Source: Bolinopsis microptera (lineage: Eukaryota; Ctenophora; Tentaculata; Lobata; Bolinopsidae). From it: a DNA stretch of 60,000 nt. Shown in pieces: positions 40,480 to 52,529 of the stretch. The stretch spans positions 7,433,983 to 7,493,982 of the forward strand of contig NC_087077.1 in the NCBI RefSeq assembly GCF_026151205.1, read 5' to 3'. Position 1 is the first letter of the stretch. Each line of letters opens with the position of its first letter. The translations under genes were made by a program, and so were the position numbers. Below the pieces are notes generated by a model, which had not been told where the DNA came from, ran no database searches, and saw only the letters and a program-made list of their open reading frames with translations.

Positions 40480-41450
40480 CAATATTGGTCGAGGCAGCGA
40501 AATAAATCATAATTATAAAGTGGGGTATTGGTTAGTGGTCAAGCGACAGTCTGGCCCGGATCCAGTGCCAAATTATTTTAGGCCCGGTATTCTTAGAACA
40601 TATCATGGTTTCATGGAATTAGGAATAAATAAATCAAAAGTAGAACTTTTGTCATTACATTTTGGCTAAATTGGTGCCAATGAAAATTAATTGTTGGAGT
40701 TTTCATAAATCACGCAGTAGTTAAACTTATTTACTGATGACTCCTAAAGTGAGCGTTTTTCAGTATAACTATATGATGTGCATGGGTCGGCAATTGCAAA
40801 CAATTTGCTGTTAGCAGCCGGCCCTTTGACCTTAAGAAACCTTAATTTTGAAAAATTGCCCTTTCGTAAGACACAAATATGCTGCTGGCCTGGCCCATTA
40901 AGAGAGATGCCCAATAAAGTAGATCATTCTCCAATTTTTGTAGGTGTTTCTGGACACAAAGTGAGTCATCTTACATCTTGTTACAAATGCTATGTTGCTC
41001 ATGAGTCTTTAAGACCGTTCTAGTTAACAGTCCAATAGCCCATTTGTGAATATCGTCATTTTTCGCTCGGCAAAAATCCGTATCAGAATAGTCTGTACGA
41101 CCTTCCTAGGCGGAAATGCCAAAAATCACGGAAATTATGAACTGCGTCTAGCCAAAAACCGTTTTTCGGCCATATTTCCAAAACGAAGCATTTTAAGGTA
41201 TATGTTGCTTCATAAGTTGTAAATAAATGTGGCTATTAGGCACATTTTGGTGTATCGGAATAGTCTTTAAGACCTTTCTGAGCTGAAATACAAAAATTCT
41301 ACTGACCGCGAAACCCTGAAAAAGGGTGTGGCCGAAAACACCAGTATTGCATTTTTTTCAAAAATGCAATAGTGTCCAAATGTTTTAAGAATCATCTAGA
41401 GAGCTGATAACCGTTGAGAAATCGCTTTTAACACGAAAAGCTAACGAGAT
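40480..41450. repeat. Giant inverted repeat, right arm
   Basis: Inverted copy of 37022-38102, about 110 bp shorter because one internal repeat is missing. With the 2.4-kb loop it spans 4.4 kb and could form a long hairpin as RNA or DNA. Confidence 0.9.
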
Positions 41451-41599
41451 TCCGTTTCGTCTCTGACTACTAATAGAAATTTATAATTGAAATGAATTTT
41501 CGAGTAGTATATATGTATAGTAAAAAGCGTATTTTACATAGCATGTTTAATTTTAATGAGTTTATTGTCGGATGTTCAAGTTTAACTATATGTTTATTA

Positions 41600-41975
41600 T
41601 TGACATACGTTGCATGCCACTTTTCGCGCGCGAAGCGCGCGCCGCCGAAGGCGGAAAAATAATAATATCTCTGATATTTGGATACGAAACATGTATCAAG
41701 TTTATTATTATTCATTTAATTGTAGTATGGCAATATATATTATAAACTATTTGAAAATATGAATTTGCCAAAGTGAAAATGTATTTATTTATAATACTTT
41801 CCGGGAATTATATGCACTAAAATTCGTGGACACTGAGAGCTGATAATTTGCAGATATTTCCCGCAAGAGAAGCGACGGCCGACGGTATTATCTTGTCATA
41901 CGTTGTATGACACGCCGCGCACGAAGTGCGCGGCTCCCCCTGTATCGTCGAAGTGAAGCGACCGTGGGGGTCACC
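41600..41975. repeat. GC-rich hairpin modules
   Basis: Two related modules, at about 41600-41656 and 41892-41970. Each starts with a CATACGTTGxATG palindrome and continues with GC hairpins having GAA loops: CGCGCG-AA-GCGCGC and CCGCC-GAA-GGCGG in the first; GCCGCGCAC-GAA-GTGCGCGGC (41914-41934) and CCCCC...GGGGG (41936-41970) in the second. They stand out in AT-rich surroundings. Confidence 0.75.
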
Positions 41976-42116
41976 ACGTGATACAAATATTATCAGCACA
42001 CATTGCGAGTCACCTCATACTGGCTGGCGGCTAGTTTCAAAACAAATAACAGTTGAGCTTTATATATTACACACTTCATTGTATAATGCGCACGCGTATC
42101 ACATTACACATCTTTC

Positions 42117-42265
42117 AATCGGAACCGAAAAAATATTATTACAAATAATACCTTGGCTTCTTCGGGCCGCAAATTCCCTCCAGTAAGCTGACGGGAATTA
42201 TTACGAGCGGCCCGAAGAAGCCAAGGTATTGTTGTAATTGTATTATAATATTTTTTCCATTAATG
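42117..42265. repeat. Long imperfect hairpin with perfect 24-bp core arms
   Basis: 42147-42170 (AATACCTTGGCTTCTTCGGG...) is the exact reverse complement of 42207-42230. Weaker pairing extends outward through AAAAAATATTATTAC and its partner and inward through AATTCCC/GGGAATT. Confidence 0.85.
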
Positions 42266-42269
42266 ATGG

Positions 42270-43670
42270 ACTAAACCGGTGCACGCTACTTCGCAGCACT
42301 TTGCCTCGGGTACTTTGCGGCGCGCGCAACTTCGCATCGACGACATTTAGACCAATATTATGTTTCCGTTGACGGATGTTGCTCCGAAATATTGCAGTTG
42401 TGTTACGGACATTTATTATTTATTTATCTCAATTTATAGGATCGAAAATCTGGTGTACCGTGATTTATTACGCTTGAGAATTTGTTATTGCAATTAGTAC
42501 CACAACATGGTCCCAACGTGCAGACTTAGTAAACTATTTGAAAGACTGAACTTATAATGTTATTTTCGGTTCACGTAACAGTTGTTCCTCACTGTGTAAA
42601 TCTTGCACTGTTACTGACATTGGATGACATTTATATTAGATGGCCAATTGCTCTAGATCTACTTTTTAATGTCGTTACTTATATCTTGTGGTGTGCTTCA
42701 AACCATTGATACTTGTATTAATAAGTTCCTGTGATTTCTTTGTCTTGATATACATGTGATGAAAATGTCAAGTCTTTTGCAGCCTCCTTGATATGTTAAG
42801 TCTCCTCCCCTGGCCCTTAGTATTTTTATACAAATTAAAAGGGAACATAAATCAAGTTTTTATCTCATTAATTACATTGTACTGTACTGAATAAACTATT
42901 GTATCAGGAAATATTAAATTTTTGCACATTTTGTTGCCAAGTAGCTGACACAACTGATGTTCCTTAGTAAGCTGTAATCAGCTTACCAAGGGACATTAGG
43001 ATACATCCTAAAGTTTTCCAAAGGAACAGTATGTGGCTGGTTTAAACAACACTTGAGGTTTCTCAAAGGCACAAAATAAATCCTCTCTTATATCTGATTC
43101 TCTTTAACTAGCTTTTCTAGACAAAAATGTATATCATTTGGTAAGTTGAAGCTTTAAAGATTACTGGCACACAAAATTTTTGATTTTTGTCTCCATGTGC
43201 ATTGTGCATGATATGGGTATACCAGAGAGAAGTTTAGGCCATGAAATTCGTGATTTAAATGATTAAAAGGTTGAAGTTATTTAAAATCAGATATTGCATT
43301 TCATAGAATTCCTCGTTGAATAACATAATTTTTTTATTGTTTCTTGATTTTGATTCACAAACTTGTTATATCTATATTGAAATCATCAAGACATTATGTT
43401 TTATAAAATTTACCACCATTCTTCGGCGAAAATGGGTTCGAAAAAGCCACTATTGGCACTCGAGTCCTTGATCTTTCCGATGGTTCACTGGGGCTTTTGA
43501 GCTGCCGTCCTTCAGTTTCTGTAAACTGAAATTACTACCAATCCAAGTTTGAGGCAATCAGCCGACGCGCGGCTTTTATGGTTATATATGATATGTTTAA
43601 TCTGTAATAAAGATCAAAATTCAAATTTGTTTCTCTAAAATTTGTTTCTCTCTAATAGCCAAAATAGATC
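42270..43670. other. Upstream region of the first CRIB gene
   Basis: AT-rich and non-coding. 43430-43655 resembles 35810-36400. Two AAATTTGTTTCTCT repeats immediately upstream of an AG (CTCTCTAATAG, about 43655) suggest a 5' UTR intron acceptor before the start codon. Confidence 0.4.
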
Positions 43671-43675
43671 ACAAA

Positions 43676-44200
43676 ATGGAAGATGATAAGAAACTCAGTT
43701 TTGCTGACCGTGTCGTGCCAATGAGGAAGTCCAGAAGGCACTCCAAAAGAATCCCTGAAGTTGGCTCCCCTACTGATTTCAAACATCTCCTTCACATTGG
43801 CACAGATTCTCACCACGTTGACATCTCAAATGTACCACCACAGGTATGTGTATATTTAATTGCTATCTCAGAATCATATTTTAAATTGGTTCCATTTTTG
43901 TAAGTTAAGTTGAAATCAAGTTTGATTCTAACCTCAAATTAAAAAACTTTTGTACTCATCAATAAACTTTTGTAGTGGAAAGACATTTTGGAGATAGCAA
44001 AACACTGTCACGAGTTGGATATCTCAAGCAACAGCAGTGCTGAATCTGAAAACTGCAAAAAAGACAGTCCCCAGAAAGATCAGACGCAAGCCAGTCCTGC
44101 TCCCATCGAGGAGGAATTCGACTTCAAATCTGAGATTGATCTGTTTGCTGATCTTGAGCGTTCACTATCTGATGATTACAAAAAGTTCCTGTTCGGTTGA
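43676..44200 (+). CDS. Small CRIB-domain protein 1 (Cdc42/Rac effector-like), two exons
   Basis: Exons 43676-43843 (CAG|GTATGT) and 43976-44200 (TTTTGTAG|TGG; TGA) join in phase 0 for 130 aa. Residues 29-42 (VGSPTDFKHLLHIG) fit the Cdc42/Rac interactive binding motif I-S-x-P-x(2-4)-F-x-H-x-x-H-V-G, with V and G replacing I and S. A basic patch (RKSRRHSKR, 17-25) precedes it, as in many CRIB proteins, where it contacts acidic membranes or the GTPase. VPPQWKDILEIAKH follows, comparable to the short W-containing segment after the PAK CRIB. The C-terminal half is acidic and Ser-rich (EEEFDFKSEIDLFADLE). No kinase or other catalytic domain is present. Probably a GTP-dependent Cdc42/Rac binding adaptor of the actin cytoskeleton; no specific ortholog recognised. 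Confidence 0.8.
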
Positions 44201-47200
44201 AGAAAGAAACGCTGCCCAGTTGGGATTGTTTGAGTTCGCCATGTGGATGTTAGCCAAAATAGTCGTGCTGCTTGCTGTTCATAACCAATAGTAAATGATC
44301 AAACTTATCTTGTCGACTAATCTACAACGTCTATACCTGCTTGTGAACTTATGTATTTGCTATGTGACACACCCGTCACTTGAAACTGATAATCTGTAAA
44401 TACTGGAATTAGAATTTAAGACTACATTGTTCAGTTTGTTGACTCTCAGTGAAACCTCAGTTGACACCCATTATTTGTGAGAACATGTTTGCTGAAAGAC
44501 AGTGTTGCTCCACCGACCCGCTGGAGTTAGTGCAGTTTCCATGGCAAACATTATATTATAGCTGTGTTGATCACTGCTAGATAAAAACTACATTCTTTGT
44601 ATTCGCTATTCATGTTCTGTGGATGCTGTTTATTTACTTAGGTTAAACTTTACCTGTAGTATTATTGGTATTATTGTAATCCCTCAAAACTATTTTATAG
44701 CACACACTTTTGTAGAATCAATTAACAATGTTTGCCATTAATTTTACTACATCTTCTGATACTGGTTTATATGTAGTGTAGACGATAAAGATCTAGCTGA
44801 TAAACAATTTTTAAGAGGAGTTCTTATATCCAAATTTTTTGATCTTATAAAGATATTTTATTTTTAGCAAGTTGCGTTTATTTCAAAAACTTGCATACAA
44901 TCGCAGTAACTGAACTGCTTGTTTTTAATAGTTAGAAATTTATATATGTGAATGCATTTATATTAAAATTCGTGTGCAATTCAATGTTTTCGATAACTGT
45001 TGTCTATCATTTTTTCACTGATTGAATTATAATTTGCATAAGATACACAAAAATATGATCAAATTGATTAATTTTCAATTAAAAATGTGGATCACCATTA
45101 ATAAATCTAATTAATCAACCCTCAAATAGGCTGTTCCACCTTTCCTGATCATAAACTATAATCATGAAATTTATAATAGTTCGTTAAATCCATTTCAGTC
45201 AAAATAAACGTGTACTTGTAAAGTAACTCATCACATTATATATATCACAAGGCACATGGAAGAATGTGTTAATCCTCTATATTTCCATACTTATAATCAT
45301 GTCCTTGCTTAATAATTATTCGTTTTTAAGAAAAACTAACTCCACGGCTAACTAGTAGCTTCGTGTAAAATTCGAGTAATCGAAATCTTAACATGAGGAC
45401 TTATGGAGCTCTATATACTGTGTAATGTGACATATTATCATAAATAGCAAGGTACTCTTTTGTAAATCTTGGCTGCTGAAGAATTCCTAAATTTAACATC
45501 ATTACACTCGCTATGTTCCAAAGAATTAAGAACTTAAACGCAATTTCTTAAACTGTAATTCTAAATAAGTCACATCATTGGTCACCTCATCACGGCCGAT
45601 ATTAAAATGTTTTATTTGTGCTTGTTGCTTGGAGGCGAGCTTGTGATCACGCACGTTTAACACGACATTAATCAAAGTTTTAGTGACAGTTTCTAGTCTT
45701 AGTTACATAGTTGTGGTTTAAGTTTAAGTTTTAGGTTTAATAAAAGTTAGAGTGTTAGTTATAGTTTAGGTGACAGTTTCGTTATAGTTTTAGTCATAGT
45801 TTTACCTACAGTTTTCATTTCAGTCCCATTGTACAAGGTTTAGATTTGTCAGTTTTCTGCGTGTTAATTATATTTAGTGTGTCTTGGTGCAAGTGTTGAC
45901 AGGGTCCTATGAGATCATCGGATCGTTCGGAATTTAATACGCTCCTATAATGTGAACTGTAAGACAACTTTTAAAGTCGAACTGTGCTCTTTGAGCAGAT
46001 ATTTTCCGAAATTCTTGAAGTGCCGTATTTATGATATATACCGAGACATGAAGCTTGTGAACTGTGAAACCTTGGCATCATTAACATGCCGAGTAGCTTT
46101 CACAAAAACTCAAATTTTAACTCTACAGCCTTTCTTTAAATGAGATTGAAGACACTCTGTGATATCTTGTAATAACTTCTCAGATCCGAACCAAGGTCAG
46201 ATAAACCTTTGATCGTACACAATCGTATATAACGCCATTTTTGTCGTGATCGCAAACGAAACTGACGGTAAAGCCCAGCATAATCTAACATAGCCTTGCA
46301 TAATATGCCGGACACAGTGAGTTAACAGAAATCTTATAACGCTCACCGCAACCTGTGAGCTTTACAAACTTTAATAAACCTGCCCACATCTCCTCCTTCT
46401 TTATATTCGTTACAATAATCGCACACATTTATTATATTTGTCTATCCAGTCCGGCATTAGTTGTTGCCAAAAATTTTACCTGCCACCATAATTTAGCGCA
46501 CGTCATGCCAATTTAAATAACAGATCAGGACAGGGTAGCTGTTACAGTTAGTAGAAGCAGTAACAGTGCCGTTGTGAGGCTTTGGCCGGGAGATATGTAT
46601 CAGTATACTAGCACTAACACATCAGGGCACATCACGGCAGCCCTACGTGAGTGCTCCGCTTAGTGCCACGACTATTCCTACATTCTTCCAACATTCTTCC
46701 TACATTCCTGAAACTCTGGGTTGTCCGTTCGATCTGACTGCACTACTTTCAACACATTTTGTCCCGTGTTAAATGCTCCATGGAGGTAGCGTCGTCTCTT
46801 GTTGTCGCATACTGTTGTATGCTTGTCTCTCTTTTACTTCGCCCTGAAACATTGGCTTTTAGTGAGGTTTTCTTGCCGGATATCTGGTTTTTTTTTGTGT
46901 GTGAGAGGTTTTTGACGATGTTTTAAACGTTTCATGTGATGTTTTTGTGACGAATTTTTCGTCGTGGAGCGCATTCCGTTGTCATGCAACATATTTGGTG
47001 AGGTTTTTGTGGGGTTTTGGCGTCGTTATTTGTGATATATTGCGTGATAGTTTTCGTGCTGTATGTTTACTTTTTATACCGGCGGTTTTTGTTAAACCTA
47101 GTGTCAACTGTAAAAATGTTTAATACATTCCGTGATCCGTCATTCCGTGGTCGCTAACACCCTACTACCCACGAATACCCTCCAAATCTTATCACTATTT

Positions 47201-47470
47201 TCTAAGTGTGACATTCTTGCGATAAATGATAAATTTATAAATAACATAAAAGTTTAGCAAAGTTCCAAAAATATGTTTACAATAACACCTATGATCTGAG
47301 AAGCGTGGCAACTATCGCACCGATTAGAATTCAGATAATATATTTCAACAGCAAAATAAATTAAAAGTTCGAATAAAATGTAAAATAGTAAAAACTATAA
47401 CCGCCGAATAGATTCCAGAGCTTATCCTTAAATAAATTACAGGGCTTATATCCTTAATTTCAAAGTTTCT
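44201..47470. other. Intergenic AT-rich region between the two CRIB genes
   Basis: No exon is convincingly seen. 45690-45830 is degenerate TTAGT/TTATAGTTTTAG sequence. The frames present (for example 45952-46143) lack splice context or domain features. 5' untranslated exons of the second CRIB gene probably lie here. Confidence 0.4.
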
Positions 47471-47487
47471 CTCTCACAGATCATGAG

Positions 47488-47957
47488 ATGAATGTAGGAT
47501 GGCTCAAACCCGGCAAGAGGGTCAAACGACAACTCTCAATCTCCGGACCCCTCAACTTCCAGCATATCGAACACATCGGAGCTGACGGTGAGCAATTATT
47601 TTTGATTTAACACATTTTTCAGCGCTTTTTTGTACGATTTCTGAAAGAAATATTCGACCAAACCTTTCCTTAATACTCTCAGAACCTTACATCTAATATT
47701 AAATCCTCACATGTTGAACTATTAAGGTGTGACTTGTTGACGTATATTGAGGCAGCAGCCCACTGTAACACAGGGCTGACAGACCCACCATTTCAGATGT
47801 GTTGACGAACAACAAGAAACTCTCCAGTTCATTCCAGAATATAGCGGAGTTATGTCGCGCGCTCGCACGCCACAGCACCAGCGACCTCCCACCGCCCACC
47901 AGATGCAGTAGGACGAGCAGTGCTGCTTCTTCCCCCGGCGGGCTCAACTTAGGTTAG
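47488..47957 (+). CDS. Small CRIB-domain protein 2 (CDC42SE-like), two coding exons
   Basis: An acceptor at 47479 (TTTCTCTCTCACAG) precedes ATG 47488. Exon 47480-47587 (GACG|GTGAGC) joins 47797-47957 (CCATTTCAG|ATG; TAG) in phase 1, giving 86 aa. Residues 18-31 (ISGPLNFQHIEHIG) match the CRIB consensus at every fixed position but the last hydrophobic one (I for V). They follow a basic stretch, KPGKRVKR. FQNIAELCRALARH and a Ser/Pro-rich tail follow. The size equals that of CDC42 small effectors (79-84 aa), which tie Cdc42 to cortical actin, but the palmitoylated Cys pair is not seen at the N-terminus. An alternative donor (TTAG|GTTAGA, 47951) could splice in phase to an acceptor at 51322 and end as DGNW. 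Confidence 0.75.
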
Positions 47958-47959
47958 AT

Positions 47960-49310
47960 GGGTTCAGGGGTGGAAACTATTTGAACTATATATTTAGAAT
48001 TATTGCCTAATATAGATATATATTATGCTTATAATAATATACTGACGAAACTTGATGCCCTCATTTGTTCAAAGTTGAATGATTTGGCTGCTGTTTATTA
48101 GCCGCACGGAGTATGATGAACGTTTTTCATATCTTCTAGCAGTTCAACAATTAGACACGTGACATTATTCTATAACGTTCCATATTTTTCGTCCTCTTTC
48201 GTCCATTGCTTCGTTTAAAGAACAATTTATTAGTAGCTCAGTTCTAATACACTCGCGTACTCCTAATCGATCATCAATCATAAATCATTCATCATCATGG
48301 TATTGAGTTTATATCAAAATCAACTGACTGTCACTTTTTCCAAGTCCTCCATCCCCACAATCTAGTGTGTTGCTGCTTAGAGCTTACTGACGTTGAACCT
48401 TCACAAATCCGGACCCAACAACATAGCTGGAACCCATACAAATAACAAAATTTAAAGACATATCAGTTGTCGGACACAAATGAAAACATCGTACTTGGCG
48501 TTAGTGGAGATGACACATTATGGATGCTGACAGCGTTGAGAGCTCACTACATCAACAATACTTCCAGCAACCAGTAAACACGGCCAGATCCAGTAATATT
48601 TTAAATATTATCTCTCATAATGTATGCGTATAATTTAGGAATTAAGGGCCAAGCTGGGGCCGATACAATATGTTTACGCATCGATACAGCATCTGTAACC
48701 TGAACTATGAAGCTCTCTTAAGTGCAAAGTGGAATCTGGGATGAAGTTGTTTAACTCATGACAAACGTCTACACCAATACCTATAACACTCTCTGTTTAG
48801 CGTCAAATTATACGTAGTGTACGTAGTGTACGTCATTACAGGTTTGAAGCCCCATTAGCAAAGTAAGTCTACTTTAAATAGCTCCTAATTTTATGACTCA
48901 ATGAAAGGGCTGATTAGTGACCCTTAGTGATTATAAGAATTATCGTCGGCCTAAATCAGCTCATATCTACTGAGAATATTATTCAGATGCTTTTAATACC
49001 TCATAGCGAACGAAAACACAGTGCTATGCGTTATTAGTGTAGGTGCCAAATTATTCGGAGTTAGGAGTGTATACTCACTACAGGTGTGAAGCCCCTATTG
49101 GAAGCTAATTTGGGCCACCCAGGGCCGCATTGACCGCGGTCTGCGCTGATACAGGTATATGATACTGGGAATGTTGTATAAGGTGTTTAATATATGGGGG
49201 ACACACATGATGTCCCATATAGTTAGCTCTGTACTAGATTAATGAACACTGTTGTAATAAGACGAAGACCTAGACCTGTTCCATTGTCCATATAGCGTTA
49301 GCACACCAGT
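47960..49310. other. Gene-free stretch downstream of CRIB gene 2
   Basis: No exon found. A short dispersed motif (TTACAGGTTTGAAGCCCC near 48837; CTACAGGTGTGAAGCCCC near 49079) occurs twice. Confidence 0.35.
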
Positions 49311-49311
49311 A

Positions 49312-49495
49312 TAGGTCCACTTTTCTCTGGTTAGCTCTACTTTTCTCTGGTTTGTAACCCACCAGTAAAGGCCCACTTTTCTCTGGTTATCTCCAATTTC
49401 CTCTGGTTATTTCCACTTTTCTCTGGTTAGCTCCACTTTTCTCTGGTCTGTAAGTCACATACCCTCGCTTTCTCTGGTCTGTAAGTCTCTGGATT
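49312..49495. repeat. About 20-bp minisatellite, CCACTTTTCTCTGGTTAGCT
   Basis: Roughly eight degenerate copies with the constant core TTTCTCTGGT. Confidence 0.85.
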
Positions 49496-51906
49496 TGCAC
49501 ATTTTAAATATTAACCGTTTCAACTATGAGTCTAATGACCCTCCCCCCAGTTAGAAGCGTGTCTAGTTATTCACTACATATATGAGACACTTCCTCGCTC
49601 TTGTTGAACCGATCAAAGAATAGCTAAATTTAAATGCCATTACATAATGTCTCTGCTGGTTAAATAGCACCATCAACGAAACTGACATAATGGTTTGAAA
49701 TGGTATACTGTATCGCTTAACCTTTGCTGGCAGTTTTAATTTTGCTTGAGAGTTGAGTTTCTCCAAAGAAGGCATTCACTGTATCAGTGGAAATATGTTC
49801 GACTGCGCTCGTTTTACCAGCCATTGGTGCTGCAGTTATTGGTAGGTAATGCTAGTGAGGTATTTGCTCAACCATGTTCAGTCTATCTAACACTGATCTA
49901 GATGGAGCCCAACAAAATGTACATCCTAACAGAAACTAGTGGTGCTTCTTGCTACTCCAGCAGCCCCTGTTTAACTTGTTATTAAAAGCTGTATAACTTA
50001 CTGAGTTAAATAACATAAAGCCAACTGTTAGGTAACCGCACTATATTGCAACTGTTATATTATAATCTTTCTCCATAACTCGTTGCAGACAATCAGTTTA
50101 CCGCTCATGTTAAATAAGGTAAGCACACATGTGACATCTAGGTTAACGCTAAGCCCTAAGCTATGTTAAGTCGGTAGCCATGAGCAACAGACCTCCTATC
50201 CCTCGTCACTGACATCATCAGCATACTCAGTCTCTGACTCTCTGGTAACTCAGCAACCACAACAACAAAACTAGCAACTGTAGCTCTCTCCAGCACCATT
50301 TCTCATTGTTCTGATAAACCGAGCATATTGTGAACTTTCTTTCGCTTTCGCTTTCACTAGTGTTGTCGAGCAATGAGCCAGCTTACTTCTTTAAACAATC
50401 TCCTTCTCTTTGAGGTACTGGTCACGTCGTCACGCTTTTATACGCCGACTGTGCACTCAAAGATCTTCAGTTCATATGCAGATGCAGGTTTCAGTTACAC
50501 GTTACGTGTGCAGATCAGCTTTAGTTAAGCAAATTTTAATACTGTTCTCAGTTCATTTAAACGCTTTTATGTTCCGTTGATAGTTAGTAAATTGTACGGC
50601 TCTAAATACGATGTTTAAGAGTTCGCTTTATGGATCAGGTTTGTTTTTTCTTCTTAAGAATAACCCGGTAGCTGAGGCTCGCTGTGTGTGAGGTCGAGCA
50701 TTAGTAGGATACACAGTCAACGCTTTACAGTACACACTTTACTATTCTTGTTAGCTCTTAGTTTGACTTTGTAGTGTGTAGTGTATAATAATGTAGTGTA
50801 TAGTGCACTATAATATGCACTATATGCACTATATTATGCATTAGGCATATTCTCGTAGCAGCTATTGTATAGCCGTCTAGTTCACAGTAATTTTGTGTCC
50901 AATTAGCAAAATAGCTCCCCTGCGAATAGCTCCTAATTTTTGATAAGACAGCGGATCTCAAGACTCTCTGACGGCCTAACTCACAAAATAGAGCTCAATT
51001 TTTCTAAATTCTCTTTCTTCACATGCTTTGTTTAGATACCACACATTATAATACTGTTTGTACCTCATTGCAACTGCTTTATTTCTCGTAATTACCACCA
51101 CTCTATAATACCTGCACCGAGTCTGTGGATATTATTAACCCATTACATTATAACTTGCAAGTTTGCCACCTACAATTCCATACAAATAATTACATGTAGA
51201 TTGTGTATTAACACTTAATAGTTAATAGCCTCCCCACATACACGCACACCGCTCTCAATCCTCGTGTTTAGTAGTTAGTATCTGACGATTTGTATTTTGT
51301 GTTTTCTTTTTCTCTTTTACAGACGGTAACTGGTAGCCTTGGTGTTGTACAGCAGCGCTGTTGTTGTTGTTGTTCGAGGTGTGCTGCTGTTGTTGAGATT
51401 GTTTTGTGGTTTAGTTGCGATTTGTAGTTCTGTTCTGTCGACTGTGGAGTTGCTGGAAATCAAATGTTTTGAAATTGATATTAAAAACATTGATATTGAA
51501 TTTAGTTATTACGTTTTTATCTTATTTTATCTCATATAGCTGATTTAAAACTGTTTTTGAGCAATGAGCGTGCTCACTTCTTATTACATAATATATATAT
51601 TTGCGTCTTTCTGGTATTGGTTACAGTGTCGTGCTTTTGTTCTTTAATCGGTTTTATAACTTTTAAATCGTCAAATGCAAAATTTTCATGCAACTTGATA
51701 ATTTGACGCACCATATAAAACCAAACTATCAAATTCGGCTAATTTTAAATTCGCAGCATGCATCAGTATAAAATACTATATACGTCAAATTTACAGAAGT
51801 GAACATTATTTTGTCGGAAATAACATTATTTGAAATGTTGTTCTGCTCAGTCATTGTTAATCCTACAATATAAATAATGTTATTTAGTTGTCATCTCCGA
51901 GGTTTC
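49496..51906. other. Gene-free stretch; possible far 3' exon of CRIB gene 2
   Basis: Only one splice-like signal stands out: TTTTCTTTTTCTCTTTTACAG ending at 51322. In the right phase for CRIB gene 2 it encodes DGNW and a stop (51323-51336). 50770-50860 is a run of TAGTGTATAATA / CACTATATGCACTAT palindromic sequence. Confidence 0.3.
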
Positions 51907-51914
51907 ATTTCATT

Positions 51915-52521
51915 CTTAGTGGGTCAATACGTCAAAAAAGCTGACTTGGGTATGCGTACCACCACAATTTCAGTCGGTACGCGCAAATACGGCAAAATAC
52001 GCGCACCTGTACCCAGTGCAGATACGGGTACGCCAAAATTAAAAAGCAAACGAATTCACTTATCTCAGAGACAAAATAAAAGACAATAGTAAATATTAAA
52101 AATGGAATTCAACAATTACACATCCGCAAAGATAACACAGTTCATCAAACAGTGTCATCAAAAGTAATTATAAAATCTGTAACAAACCACAGGTCTTACA
52201 CCCGTTTGTTACAAACTTTATAATTACTTTTGATGAATAACAGCTTCTCTTGGGTCTCGAAAGCTAACCTATTGCGTTTTGGACCCATTAGGTAGTCGTA
52301 TGTTGAGAACAATTGCTCGACTGGACTTTGAGAAATGGGCTGTGAGTATATCTTGATTGCGAGGGCTTGCACGCGTTTCTAAATTTCAATTTAAATTTGA
52401 AAAATTCAAATTCACTTTTGAGTTTTCGGGTGCGGGTGCGGGTACGCACGTACCGCTATCGGGGCCAGAACTCGGTACGCGCGTACCCGTACCGGGTGCG
52501 AATACGTATTGACCAACTAAG
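51915..52521. mobile_element. hAT-like non-autonomous element (607 bp)
   Basis: Ends CTTAGTGGGTCAATACG (51915-51931) and its inverted copy (52505-52521) have one mismatch. Flanking ATTTCATT is duplicated exactly (51907-51914 and 52522-52529; 8 bp). The interior contains GGTACGCGCGTACC-like repeats and a hairpin with 33-bp arms (52155-52187 and 52204-52236, two mismatches). No transposase. Confidence 0.78.
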
Positions 52522-52529
52522 ATTTCATT

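Noticed and set aside
47699-47947. Minus-strand 82-codon frame
   Set aside because: It is the antisense of CRIB gene 2 exon 2, which joins in phase to a canonical CRIB exon.
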